NCBI GenBank assembly: GCA_009692555.1
Contig: SHYY01000013.1
Location: 1 to 59,303, forward strand
Direction of reading: 5' to 3'
Origin: Myxococcales bacterium
GTDB taxonomy: Bacteria > Myxococcota_A > Polyangia > Palsa-1104 > SHYY01
Length of the DNA: 59,303 nt
Below, piece by piece: positions 1 through 8,138 of the stretch. The translations under genes and the position numbers were made by a program. Every line of letters begins with the position of its first letter. Position 1 is the stretch's first letter. A model generated the notes under the pieces. That model ran no database searches. It worked only from the letters and a program-made list of their open reading frames with translations, and had not been told where the DNA came from.

Positions 1-2
1 GC

Positions 3-1454
3 GGTTGCACCGATCGCAATGGCACGATGGGGATCCAGACCTCCAGCGACGTCAATGGCGACGGCGTAATCGACACCGACTGCAATCGCAACATGGTGCC
101 CGACGACCTCGCCGACGTGGCCAAGAAGGCCTGCGTCAATGGCAAGGCGCAGGAGTTCTACGGCCTCGACGACGAGTGCGTGCTGTTCACGACCAACGTC
201 AATGTGCCCAACATGGTCGGGCGGCCGATCGCTCTCGGCAAGGGCACCGAGGATGGCACGCCGTCGGACGCCTGGGCGGGCTGCTACAACGACGCCAAGT
301 TCTTCCGGATCGACGGCGCCACCGGGCTCACCAAGGCGCAGGCGGTGCTCCCCAACCCGCCGATGGGTCAGGCGGGGCCGAAGTCGAACCCCTACGGCGC
401 GGTGATCGACGCCAAGGGCATCCTGTGGGCGACCAACCTCGGCGGCGGGCTGCGCTACTTCGACACCAACCAGCCGGCGATGGCGGGCGCGGCGCGCGAT
501 CCGAAAGGCTACGCGCTCGGCGGCTACGGGATCACGCTCGATCGCGATCAGAACGTCTGGGTGGCCGGCTACAGCGGCGGCGTGAATGCCACGCCCAATG
601 ACGCCTATCGCTACACCCCCGATCGCACCAAGCCGTTCGCCACGCTCGGGGATGGCTTCTGGACCCGGGTCAATGCGCCGGGCGCCGGGTCGGGAGCGCC
701 GGCCAGCTCGTCGCGCGGCATCGCCAGCGATTCCCGCACCGACAAGATCTATTTCGTGTGGATGGCGCTCACCGCCGGGTGGGTGCTCCGCATCGACGCC
801 TCGACCATCGCGGCGCCGAACGGGATCGACAAGACCGTCGACGGCACCAACATGCCGGCGATGAAGATCGCGGGCGATGGGACAATCGGCGCCGGCGTCG
901 ACGCGGACCAGAACGTGTGGGGCGTCAGCCGGACCGGCTCCGTCGCCACCCGGATCAAGGTCGATATCAATGGCAAGATGACCCCGCCGGATATCCTGGC
1001 GGGCATCTCGGGGATGGGCTGCCCGGTCGGCAATGGCGATCGCTGCTCGCTGGTGCTGAACGGGACGATGAGCGATCCGCAGCCCTACACCTACTCCGAT
1101 TTCACCGGATTCGGCCTCAAGAACTTCACCCTCCCGAAGGGGTCCTACCAGTACACCCTCAAGGGTTGCGCGATGGGCAAGACCACCTGGGGCAAGATCA
1201 TCTACGATGTCACGCTGCCGCCGGGGACGAAGGTGACCGTGCGCGCGCGCAGCGGCGCTACGGCGGTGCCGGACAACACCTGGGGCGCCTTCACCGGCGA
1301 GTACCTCGCCTCCCCGGCGGACCTCGCGCAGAAGCCCGGCCCGCTGGTTGCCAACCCTGCGCCCTACCTCCAGGTCGAGTTCAACCTCAGCACCCTCGAC
1401 CAGGCGGTGAGCCCGAAGCTGAAGAGCTTCGAGGCGACGTACTCCTGCCTGTAG
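3..1454 (+). CDS. Secreted propeller-like hypothetical protein, 5' end cut by the window
   Basis: The reading frame is open from the first bases, so the start lies upstream; the first internal ATG is at 27. The visible part is about 483 residues. Near its N-terminus is a calcium-loop-like segment (DVNGDGVIDTDC). Several blade-like repeats follow, each pairing a phrase such as VIDAKGILWATN, LDRDQNVWVAGY or VDADQNVWGVS with glycine-rich turns. This resembles the repeat style of virginiamycin-B-lyase/NHL propellers found in myxobacterial secreted proteins. Scattered Cys residues (CYNDAKFF, GCPVGNGDRCS, C-terminal YSCL) suggest disulfides and an extracytoplasmic location. A catalytic role cannot be assigned. 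The SRAP gene begins 16 bp downstream on the same strand. Confidence 0.8.
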   Translation, partial: GCTDRNGTMGIQTSSDVNGDGVIDTDCNRNMVPDDLADVAKKACVNGKAQEFYGLDDECVLFTTNVNVPNMVGRPIALGKGTEDGTPSDAWAGCYNDAKFFRIDGATGLTKAQAVLPNPPMGQAGPKSNPYGAVIDAKGILWATNLGGGLRYFDTNQPAMAGAARDPKGYALGGYGITLDRDQNVWVAGYSGGVNATPNDAYRYTPDRTKPFATLGDGFWTRVNAPGAGSGAPASSSRGIASDSRTDKIYFVWMALTAGWVLRIDASTIAAPNGIDKTVDGTNMPAMKIAGDGTIGAGVDADQNVWGVSRTGSVATRIKVDINGKMTPPDILAGISGMGCPVGNGDRCSLVLNGTMSDPQPYTYSDFTGFGLKNFTLPKGSYQYTLKGCAMGKTTWGKIIYDVTLPPGTKVTVRARSGATAVPDNTWGAFTGEYLASPADLAQKPGPLVANPAPYLQVEFNLSTLDQAVSPKLKSFEATYSCL

Positions 1455-1470
1455 GCGGCCCCTTCCTCCC

Positions 1471-2139
1471 ATGTGCGGCCGGATGACCCTCACCAGCGAC
1501 GACCTCGACGCGATCGCGGCGAGCTTCGACGCGGAGGTCGACCCCGAGGACGCGGCCCGCTACCGGCCGCACTACAACATCGCACCGACGGCGCTGCACT
1601 GGATTGCGGTGGCTGGAGGAGGTCGGCGGCGGCTGATCCCGGCGGCGTGGGGGATCGCCGGCGGGCCGCGCCTGCCGCTGGTGATCAACGCCCGCGCGGA
1701 GACGGTCGCCGAGAAGCCGCTCTTCCGCGACGCCTTCCGGCGCCGTCGCTGCGTGGTCCCCGCCGACGGATTCTTCGAATGGATCGGCCCGCCGAAGGAT
1801 CGCCGTCCGATCTGGTTCCACGCGCAAGGCGGCGGGCTGCTGCTGTTCGCGGGTCTCTACGACGAGACGGAGGCGGGGGCGCGCACGTTTGCGGTGATCA
1901 CCACCGACGCCAACGCGATCGTCGCTCCGGTGCACAATCGGATGCCGGCGCTGCTCGATCGCGAGGAGGTGCGTGAGTGGCTGACCCTGCCGGCGCGCGA
2001 GCTGCTCGTGCCTGCGCCCCCGGAGCGCCTGATCGGCCGGGAGGTCTCGCGCCGCGTCAACAGCGCGGAAAACGACGATCCCGCCTGTCTCGCGCCCCCC
2101 GAGGCTCCGGTGCCCGAACGGCAGCTCCGCCTGCTGTGA
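1471..2139 (+). CDS. SOS response-associated peptidase (SRAP/YedK/HMCES family)
   Basis: This 222-residue protein starts MCGRM. In this family Cys2, exposed after Met removal, forms a thiazolidine crosslink with abasic sites in single-stranded DNA and so shields them. Other family landmarks are visible: the NIAPT segment near residue 35, INARAET (about 70-76), the PADGFFEW motif with the active Glu (about residue 100) and the HNRMP motif with the active His near residue 155. Length matches the family. It follows the truncated gene by 16 bp and may be co-transcribed. Family assignment is secure; the role in this organism is inferred from YedK/HMCES. Confidence 0.95.
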   Translation: MCGRMTLTSDDLDAIAASFDAEVDPEDAARYRPHYNIAPTALHWIAVAGGGRRRLIPAAWGIAGGPRLPLVINARAETVAEKPLFRDAFRRRRCVVPADGFFEWIGPPKDRRPIWFHAQGGGLLLFAGLYDETEAGARTFAVITTDANAIVAPVHNRMPALLDREEVREWLTLPARELLVPAPPERLIGREVSRRVNSAENDDPACLAPPEAPVPERQLRLL

Positions 2140-2512
2140 CGAATCAGTCGCTCCACGTCGGGCCGATCGAGGACCACCGTCTCCCACGCTGTCCTCTTTC
2201 CGGTCACCCTCCCGCCCGACCCGAACTCGGCACGCGCGCCGCAACCTGCTGATCCTATATGTGAATCCACCCTGCGTCCAGGGATCGGACACCCGCTGTC
2301 CAGTGCTCCGACGGTAGGGTAAGGAGCTGGATCTCCAAGCACTTTCTCCTCCCGCCGTGCGGATCTGGCGCGCTGTTAATCGGCTAACGCCCGGCCACCG
2401 TCGGCCCGGTCGCGCAACCCCGCGTCGCCACTGGGCGAAAAACCTGATGACACCCTGGCAGGGATCTTGTACAAGCGCTCCGCGCCCGATACCCCCCGGA
2501 AGGAGTTCCATC
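2140..2512. other. 373-bp intergenic region with a possible sigma-54 promoter
   Basis: No convincing gene was found here. The stretch around 2250-2350 is less GC-rich than its surroundings. Its right end contains a sigma-54-like element (2456-2471) and a purine-rich ribosome-binding site GGAAGGAG (2498-2505) in front of the GTG at 2513. Longer upstream reading frames across this region are arginine/proline-rich and look like high-GC artefacts. Confidence 0.5.
2456..2471 (+). promoter_or_regulatory. Candidate sigma-54 (-24/-12) promoter
   Basis: The sequence TGGCAGGGATCTTGTA matches the RpoN consensus TGGCACG-N4-TTGCA at 12 of the 12 non-spacer positions except two (C to G, and C to T in the -12 element), with correct -24/-12 spacing. 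A start site near 2480 would leave a leader of about 30 nt carrying the ribosome-binding site of the 2513 gene. Sigma-54 promoters are common in Myxococcota. The -12 mismatch is a weakness. Confidence 0.35.
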
Positions 2513-3772
2513 GTGAGCAGGCACCTCCCATTTCTCTTCCTCCTCGCACTCGTCGCCGTGGCGCGGCCGGCCGCTGCGCAGAACGCCCCGGCCGGCTCCG
2601 GTCCCGTCGGCGCCGATGCGTCGGCGCTGCGCTTCTACGGCTTCGGCGCCGACCTCTACTCGTGGGACTCGAACTCGCTGAACCGGTACAGCTACAGCAA
2701 CCAGCTCTCGATGGGCATCACCCCCCGCTGGAGCGTCGGCCGCCTGATCGCGCCGAAGAGCCGCTTCGGCTCCTTCACCATCTCCGCCCGCTTCATCATG
2801 AACCGCAGCTTCGCCGGCTACGACCCGTCGCAGTTCCACGCCAACAGCGACCAGGGTCCGGCTGTCCCCTGCTCCGACCTCACCCCCTCGGCCCAGGGCG
2901 GCAAGATCGATCCGAACCAGGTCCAGCGCTGCCAGACCGGGCACGATCAGTCGAGCTACCGCTGGGACTTCTCCGACATCTGGCTCACCTTCTCCAACCC
3001 GCGCCTCATCACCATCCCGGTCCTCAAGATCAACATCAACCCGAACGCCCTGATGATCCTCCCCTCCTCGAAGCAGAGCCAGTACGAGGGGCTCAAGCTC
3101 GGACTGATCGGAACGATCGGCACGAACCGGGTCTTCCTCGAGGGCAAGATCGTGCTCGGCTACTCGTTCGGCGTCCGCAAGAACTTCCACGACTCGACCC
3201 GCCCGCTCGCCGATACGGGCTACTCCGGCCCGACCGCCGAGAACCTCCAGATCGTGCAGGGGAGCCGCCAGTTCAGCCCGCAGGACCTGAGCGACAACAC
3301 CTTCACCCTGAACGGCCTCGGCGGGAACAGCCAGAACTACCAGCTTCGCCACTTCTTCTCCGTCGGCGGCGGCTGGAAGGCGCTCTCCTACTCGGTGCTC
3401 TACATCATCACCAACGCGACCCAGTACGACATCAGCTGCGAGTCCACGGTCAACGGCCAGGGCCACAACCTGTGCGACGCGGGGAACGCCGTCGGGGGCT
3501 ACTCGGGCAGCGGGGTCACCACCGCCGGCAAGCGCGACAACCACATCTTCTGGGTCAACCTCGGCTACGACGTCACCGACTGGTTGAACCTGAACCTCTC
3601 CTACGTCAACGCGTCGCCGATGCGGAAGGCGGACAACTCGCTCCGCCAGCCCTTCATCTCCACCAACTACGACGCCTTCACCTCGATCAGCGTGGGCTTC
3701 AACATCTCGATCGACACGGTCGCCGAGAAGCTCTCGCCGCTCCCGGTTCCGAAGAAAGTCGCTTCGCGCTAG
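2513..3772 (+). CDS. Predicted outer-membrane beta-barrel protein
   Basis: GTG at 2513 is chosen because it follows GGAAGGAG and opens a clean signal peptide (VSRHLPFLFLLALVAVARP then AAAQ). The upstream in-frame extension is arginine-rich. The mature protein (about 395 residues) has alternating aromatic/polar strands (FGSFTISARFIMN, NYQLRHFFSVGGGWK, HIFWVNLGYDVTDWLNLNL) and ends with the strand SISVGFNISID plus a short tail, typical of outer-membrane barrels. Two Cys-containing loops are present. No specific family is recognised; a porin or a structural surface protein are both possible. Confidence 0.85.
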   Translation: MSRHLPFLFLLALVAVARPAAAQNAPAGSGPVGADASALRFYGFGADLYSWDSNSLNRYSYSNQLSMGITPRWSVGRLIAPKSRFGSFTISARFIMNRSFAGYDPSQFHANSDQGPAVPCSDLTPSAQGGKIDPNQVQRCQTGHDQSSYRWDFSDIWLTFSNPRLITIPVLKININPNALMILPSSKQSQYEGLKLGLIGTIGTNRVFLEGKIVLGYSFGVRKNFHDSTRPLADTGYSGPTAENLQIVQGSRQFSPQDLSDNTFTLNGLGGNSQNYQLRHFFSVGGGWKALSYSVLYIITNATQYDISCESTVNGQGHNLCDAGNAVGGYSGSGVTTAGKRDNHIFWVNLGYDVTDWLNLNLSYVNASPMRKADNSLRQPFISTNYDAFTSISVGFNISIDTVAEKLSPLPVPKKVASR

Positions 3773-3828
3773 CCCAAAGGCCCCCTGCGGCTTGCGCGGC
3801 CCCACACAAGCTGATATCTAGTTCCGCG

Positions 3829-4152
3829 ATGCGGATAGGCTGGACGGCGATCAAGATCGCCAGCACCCTGATGGCGCTCCTGCTGGCATTCACCAGCATG
3901 CGTCTGGCTGCGTCCGCGATCGCCCTCGGCACCAGCTCGGAGAAGGAGCGCGAGGAGGATCCCGAGTCGAGCGAGGGCGGCTCGAAGATCGAGCTCAAGG
4001 CCGAGTTCGTCCGGGTCCGCCACCGCCTTCATTCCCATCCTCCCGGTCCATCCGACCACCCTCTCGACTTCGCCTTCGCAGAGCCGCCACCGCCTCCGCC
4101 CCGTCGCTATCTCCCCGCCCCGCTGAAGGTCTCGCCGCGCCGGCAGACCTGA
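3829..4152 (+). CDS. Small hypothetical membrane-anchored protein
   Basis: This predicted 107-residue protein has an N-terminal hydrophobic segment (KIASTLMALLLAF) that could be a signal anchor. A highly acidic patch (EKEREEDPESSEGG) and a Pro/Arg-rich tail containing six consecutive prolines follow. A -10-like TATCTA lies 8 nt before the ATG and no Shine-Dalgarno is visible, so the message may be leaderless. It sits 56 bp after the barrel gene and 70 bp before the transporter operon. No family is recognised. Confidence 0.55.
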   Translation: MRIGWTAIKIASTLMALLLAFTSMRLAASAIALGTSSEKEREEDPESSEGGSKIELKAEFVRVRHRLHSHPPGPSDHPLDFAFAEPPPPPPRRYLPAPLKVSPRRQT

Positions 4153-4222
4153 TTTCCCGCCCCCCTCGTCTCCCATAATCGCCGTTATTCCGCCACTCGC
4201 TCGCCCGAGGGACGTGCCGCGC

Positions 4223-6310
4223 ATGATGCTCCAGAAGCTGAAGCACTTCATCAATCCGTTCGATGGTCGTTACGAGGATTTACGCAAAGGAAACATCGCC
4301 CTGAACGTGCTCCGCGACTTCACCGCGGGGCTGGTGGTGGCGATGGTGGCCATCCCGCTCGCGATGGGCTTCGCGATGGCGTCGGGCCTTCGGCCGGAGC
4401 AGGGGATCGTCGGTGGCGCCGTCGCGGGCGCCGTCGGCGCGCTGTGGGGCGGCTCGAAGTACCAGGTCTACGGGCCCACCGCCGCCTTCATCCCGGTGAT
4501 CGCCGGGATCATGGCCACCCACGATCACCGCTTCCTGGTGCTGGTGTCGGTGGTCGCCGCGCTGATCCTGATCGCGATGGCCTTCACCGGGGCGGGGAAG
4601 ATCGTCGCCCTCGTCCCCCACTCGATCGTCGTCGGCTTCACCATCGGCATCGCGGTGACGATCGCGCTCTCGCAGGTCGGCGAGGTGCTCGGGATCCACG
4701 CCAAGCTGAGCTACAACCTGATCGAGAAGGTCAAGGGCGTCTACAAGCACATCGGCGAGTTCAACGTGTGGGCGGTGGTGCTCGCGCTGGGCACGCTGGT
4801 GCTCACCCGCAAGCTGCTGAAGACGTCGGTGTTCATCCCGGCGCCGCTGATCGCCCTCGCGATCGGCGCGCTGCTCGCGATGTCGCTGCTCTCCGGCGAG
4901 GGGCTGACCCTGATCAGCACCAAGTACGGATCGATCCCCGGCCGTTCGTGGGCCTTCACCCCGCCGATCGAGGAGCACTTCGATCGCGACTACTTCGCGA
5001 AGATCCTCTACTTCGCGATCACGGTCGTCTTCGTCGCGGCGATCGAGAGCCTGTTGTGCTCGCGCATGGGCGACCGGCTGGCGGGCAACAAGGGCAAGCC
5101 CTACGACCCGAACAAGGAGCTGTGGGGGCAGGGCCTGGTGATGCTGATCGTCCCGCTCTTGAACGGCTTCCCCCACACCGGCGCGCTCGCCCGCACCGCC
5201 ACCAACATCAAGCTCGGCGCGGTCTCGCCGCTCGCCGGCCTCTTCAAGTGCACGCTGAAGCTGCTGATCGCCTACTACCTCGCGCGCTACCTCGAGCTGG
5301 TCCCGATGGCCTGCATCGGCGGGATCCTGCTCTACGTGGCGATGAACATGGTCAAGCCGGCGGAGGTGACCGAGGTGCTCCACATGGGCCGCGGCCATGT
5401 GCTGCTCATGCTCTACACCGCGACGACCGTCATCCTGACCGATTTCCTTACCGGGGTACTGAGCGCCCTGGCGATCTACCTCGCGTGGCGGGTGATCGTC
5501 GCTGCGGGAATCGACGTGGCGCACGATCCGGTGCTCCACAACAAGGTGCGGGCCCCGCGCGACAAGATGGTGCGCGCGGTGCTTCATCGCGACCGGGCCG
5601 GCGCGCGCCGCCCCTCGCACACCGTCGTGATGTCGTCGGAGCGGAGGAAGTGGATGGCCCACATCCGCCAGCGCGCGAGCATCTCGCCGTCGGCGTTCGT
5701 CCATTCCAAGGCGAGCGTGATCGGCAGGGTGGTGCTCGGTGATCATGTGCACATCGCCGCCTCCGCGTCCGTGCGCGCCGACGAGGGCTCGCCGTTCTTC
5801 ATCGGCGCGAACTCGAACATCCAGGACGGGGTGATCATCCACGCGCTGAAGGATCGCCATGTGCGGGTCGGCGGCGAGGAGTGGGCGGTCTACATCGGCA
5901 CCAACGTGTCGCTGGCGCACGACGCGCTCATCCACGGCCCCTGCTTCGTCGGGGATGACACCTTCGTCGGCTTCAAGGCGGTGGTGCACGACTCGGTGAT
6001 CGGAGCGCACTGCTTCATCGGCATCGGCGCAGTGGTGGTGGGGGTCGAGATCCCGAGCGGGAAATATGTGCCGCCGAATGTGGTGATCGACAACGCCTCG
6101 GCGGTGAAGGGGCTCGCCGACGCCAGCGAGGCCCAAAAGGAGTTCAACGAGGACGTGGTCGAGGTGAACCGCGGCCTCGCCGCCGCCTACCAGGAGCATC
6201 ACCATCCGGTGGTGCTGCGGGCTGGGCCCCCCTCGGCGCTGCCCGCCGCGCTGCAGGGCCACGAGGTCGGCTGGGAGCAGCCGGCCGACACGTACAGGGA
6301 GCGCTTCTAA
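4223..6310 (+). CDS. SulP-family anion (bicarbonate?) transporter fused to gamma-carbonic anhydrase
   Basis: This predicted 695-residue fusion starts at ATG 4223, preceded by GAGGGA. Residues about 25-430 form a SulP membrane domain with conserved N-terminal helices (FTAGLVVAMVAIPLAMGFA) and the SKYQVYGPTAAF region. The usual cytoplasmic STAS domain is absent. After a basic linker, residues about 486-660 form a left-handed beta-helix of the gamma-carbonic anhydrase/CcmM type. The three expected zinc ligands are present at His540 (IIHAL), His566 and His571 (LAHDALIHGP). SulP proteins carry sulfate, bicarbonate and other anions; the attached carbonic anhydrase argues for bicarbonate/CO2. It probably forms a homotrimer through the anhydrase. 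Two SPFH genes follow in the same operon. Confidence 0.93.
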   Translation: MMLQKLKHFINPFDGRYEDLRKGNIALNVLRDFTAGLVVAMVAIPLAMGFAMASGLRPEQGIVGGAVAGAVGALWGGSKYQVYGPTAAFIPVIAGIMATHDHRFLVLVSVVAALILIAMAFTGAGKIVALVPHSIVVGFTIGIAVTIALSQVGEVLGIHAKLSYNLIEKVKGVYKHIGEFNVWAVVLALGTLVLTRKLLKTSVFIPAPLIALAIGALLAMSLLSGEGLTLISTKYGSIPGRSWAFTPPIEEHFDRDYFAKILYFAITVVFVAAIESLLCSRMGDRLAGNKGKPYDPNKELWGQGLVMLIVPLLNGFPHTGALARTATNIKLGAVSPLAGLFKCTLKLLIAYYLARYLELVPMACIGGILLYVAMNMVKPAEVTEVLHMGRGHVLLMLYTATTVILTDFLTGVLSALAIYLAWRVIVAAGIDVAHDPVLHNKVRAPRDKMVRAVLHRDRAGARRPSHTVVMSSERRKWMAHIRQRASISPSAFVHSKASVIGRVVLGDHVHIAASASVRADEGSPFFIGANSNIQDGVIIHALKDRHVRVGGEEWAVYIGTNVSLAHDALIHGPCFVGDDTFVGFKAVVHDSVIGAHCFIGIGAVVVGVEIPSGKYVPPNVVIDNASAVKGLADASEAQKEFNEDVVEVNRGLAAAYQEHHHPVVLRAGPPSALPAALQGHEVGWEQPADTYRERF

Positions 6311-6341
6311 TGAAAATCGCGAAAAACCCGGGAGGTGCCTC

Positions 6342-7253
6342 GTGATCTGGATTGGAATTCTCGTCGGAACGATCGTCTATGGACTCTACCTGCTCTTTCG
6401 CTGCGGCTTCCGCGTCGAGCAGGGCTATCTGGCGGTGCTGACCAACTTCGGCGCCGCGATCAACAAACCCGGCTCGAAGGATCTGCTCACCTACGAGCCG
6501 GGGATGCACTGGAAGTGGCCGTGGCAGAACGTGCACCAGGTGGCGATGATGGAGCAGAACCTCGAACTCTCGGGCGAAGAGGGCGGGCGCACGGCGATGG
6601 CCAAGGATGGGACCGTGCTGCGCTTCGACTCGATCCTCCGCTTCGTCCCGGTCGAGTCGGAACTCGAGGAGTTCCTGTTCGATCTGCGCTCGCCGCACGA
6701 GCACATCACGGGCCTCTTCACCTGCCTCCTGAGGAACGAGATCGCCGACTTCCACCCGATGGCCGAGGGGAACGGGAACGGCAACGGGGCCTCGCTCGAG
6801 CTCCCCGGCAGCACCGCACCGACGGATCCCTCGACCGGCGGCTCGTACGCCCTCATCCGGCGCCAGCGGCGGCAGCTGAACGAGCGGATCGAGGAGTTCT
6901 GTCAGAAGGAGATCGGCAAGCGGTACGGCGTGAAGTTCAGCGCGGTCGATCTCACCGATATCCTCCCGCCCGACGAGCTGGCCGACGCGCTGAACGCGGT
7001 GATGAACGCCCAGACCGAGGCGGACGGCCACTACTCGCACGCCGAGGCGGAGAGCCAGCAGCGGCTCCTGGCCGCCGAGCGAGGCGTGGCGATCGCGGGC
7101 GCGCGCGCCCTCGCCGTGGAGCGCGAGATCGAGACCCTCGGGCGCTTCCTCGACGATCTCCACCGTCAGGGAACGCTCGAATTCTACGTTGCGAGGCGGC
7201 GCGCCGAGGTGCTGGCGCAGTCGCGGACCCTCTTCCTCCGGAGCCACTCATGA
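6342..7253 (+). CDS. SPFH/band-7 domain membrane protein, first of a pair
   Basis: GTG at 6342 follows GGAGGT by 5 nt. The predicted 303-residue protein has one N-terminal membrane segment (IGILVGTIVYGLYLLF), then an SPFH domain beginning at VEQGYLAVLTNFG with the typical PGMHWKWPWQNVH phrase. An insert rich in Gly-Asn and Ser/Pro lies near residues 143-170. The C-terminal half is helical and charged, likely coiled coil (AEAESQQRLLAAERG). Family members form ring-shaped membrane scaffolds that organise transporters and proteases. It lies 31 bp after the SulP fusion and overlaps the next SPFH gene by 4 bp (ATGA). Confidence 0.88.
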   Translation: MIWIGILVGTIVYGLYLLFRCGFRVEQGYLAVLTNFGAAINKPGSKDLLTYEPGMHWKWPWQNVHQVAMMEQNLELSGEEGGRTAMAKDGTVLRFDSILRFVPVESELEEFLFDLRSPHEHITGLFTCLLRNEIADFHPMAEGNGNGNGASLELPGSTAPTDPSTGGSYALIRRQRRQLNERIEEFCQKEIGKRYGVKFSAVDLTDILPPDELADALNAVMNAQTEADGHYSHAEAESQQRLLAAERGVAIAGARALAVEREIETLGRFLDDLHRQGTLEFYVARRRAEVLAQSRTLFLRSHS

Positions 7254-8125
7254 GCGGCCAGAACCTGTTCGTCTCGGGCATCCTGGTGGCGTTCGCCGCG
7301 CTGCCCGCCCTGTTCCTCCTCCTGCGCCTGTTCCGCCTCGAGGTCGAGGACGGCCAGGTCGTGCTGGTGACGCGCTTCGGCAAGCTGGCCCCGACGCTGA
7401 CCCGCCCGGGCTGGCACTGGATGGCGGATCGCTTCCTGCCCTGGACGAAGATCCATCGCGTCTCGCTGCGCCGCGACTTCCGCGACATCACCGATATCTA
7501 CGTCAACGACTCGCGCGGCACCACCGTGGTGGTCGACATCTGGCTCGAGTTCCGCGTGACCGATCCGAGGAAGGCCACCTTCGATGTCGCGGACTGGGAT
7601 CACTCGCTGCGCAACCTCGCGTCGCACGCGGTGATCTCGATCCTCGGCAACCGCGAGTTCAAGCACATCCTGTGCGACCGCACGCAGCTCGGCGAGCTCT
7701 TGCGGCAGGAGATCAGCGTCGAGACGGCGCGCTGGGGGATCGCCATCGAGCTGGCCTTCATCAAGAACGTGAGCCTCCTCCCCGAGGTGTCGCAGCAGCT
7801 CTTCCAGGCGATCGCCGCGCGCCTCGAGCGGGCCAAGGCCGATACCGAGGAGGAAGGCCGCCAGCGCGTCGCGATGCTCTCCGCCGAGACCTCCGCGCGT
7901 ATCGCCAACCTCGTCGGTGAGGCCAAGGGGCAATACCCCGCGGCGATCGGCCGGGCCTACGCCGCGCTGCAAAAGAAACCGGCGGTCTTCGACGCCTATC
8001 GCGAGCTCTACGAACTCTCGCTGGTGCGCCCGCAGAGCACCGTCGCCTTTCAGGGCTTCGCGGGCGAAGGCCTCCGCGCCGCCGATGCCGCCATGCTCGC
8101 CCCGGCGCTGGACCGCCCGAAGTAG
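7250..8125 (+). CDS. SPFH/band-7 domain membrane protein, second of a pair
   Basis: The ATG at 7250 overlaps the TGA of the preceding gene, indicating translational coupling. The predicted 291 residues comprise an N-terminal membrane helix (SGILVAFAALPALFLLLRLF), an SPFH domain (VEDGQVVLVTRFGKLAPTL, PGWHWMADRFLPWTK), and a helical region with ERAKADTEEEGRQRV typical of the flotillin/stomatin coiled coil. The C-terminus (YRELYELSLV) is also helical. It is shorter than the first paralogue's arrangement because it lacks the Gly-Asn insert. Two different SPFH subunits in one operon could form a hetero-oligomer, as HflK/HflC do; here the partner is a transporter rather than FtsH. Confidence 0.88.
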   Translation: MSGQNLFVSGILVAFAALPALFLLLRLFRLEVEDGQVVLVTRFGKLAPTLTRPGWHWMADRFLPWTKIHRVSLRRDFRDITDIYVNDSRGTTVVVDIWLEFRVTDPRKATFDVADWDHSLRNLASHAVISILGNREFKHILCDRTQLGELLRQEISVETARWGIAIELAFIKNVSLLPEVSQQLFQAIAARLERAKADTEEEGRQRVAMLSAETSARIANLVGEAKGQYPAAIGRAYAALQKKPAVFDAYRELYELSLVRPQSTVAFQGFAGEGLRAADAAMLAPALDRPK

Positions 8126-8138
8126 CGTCGCACGGTGG

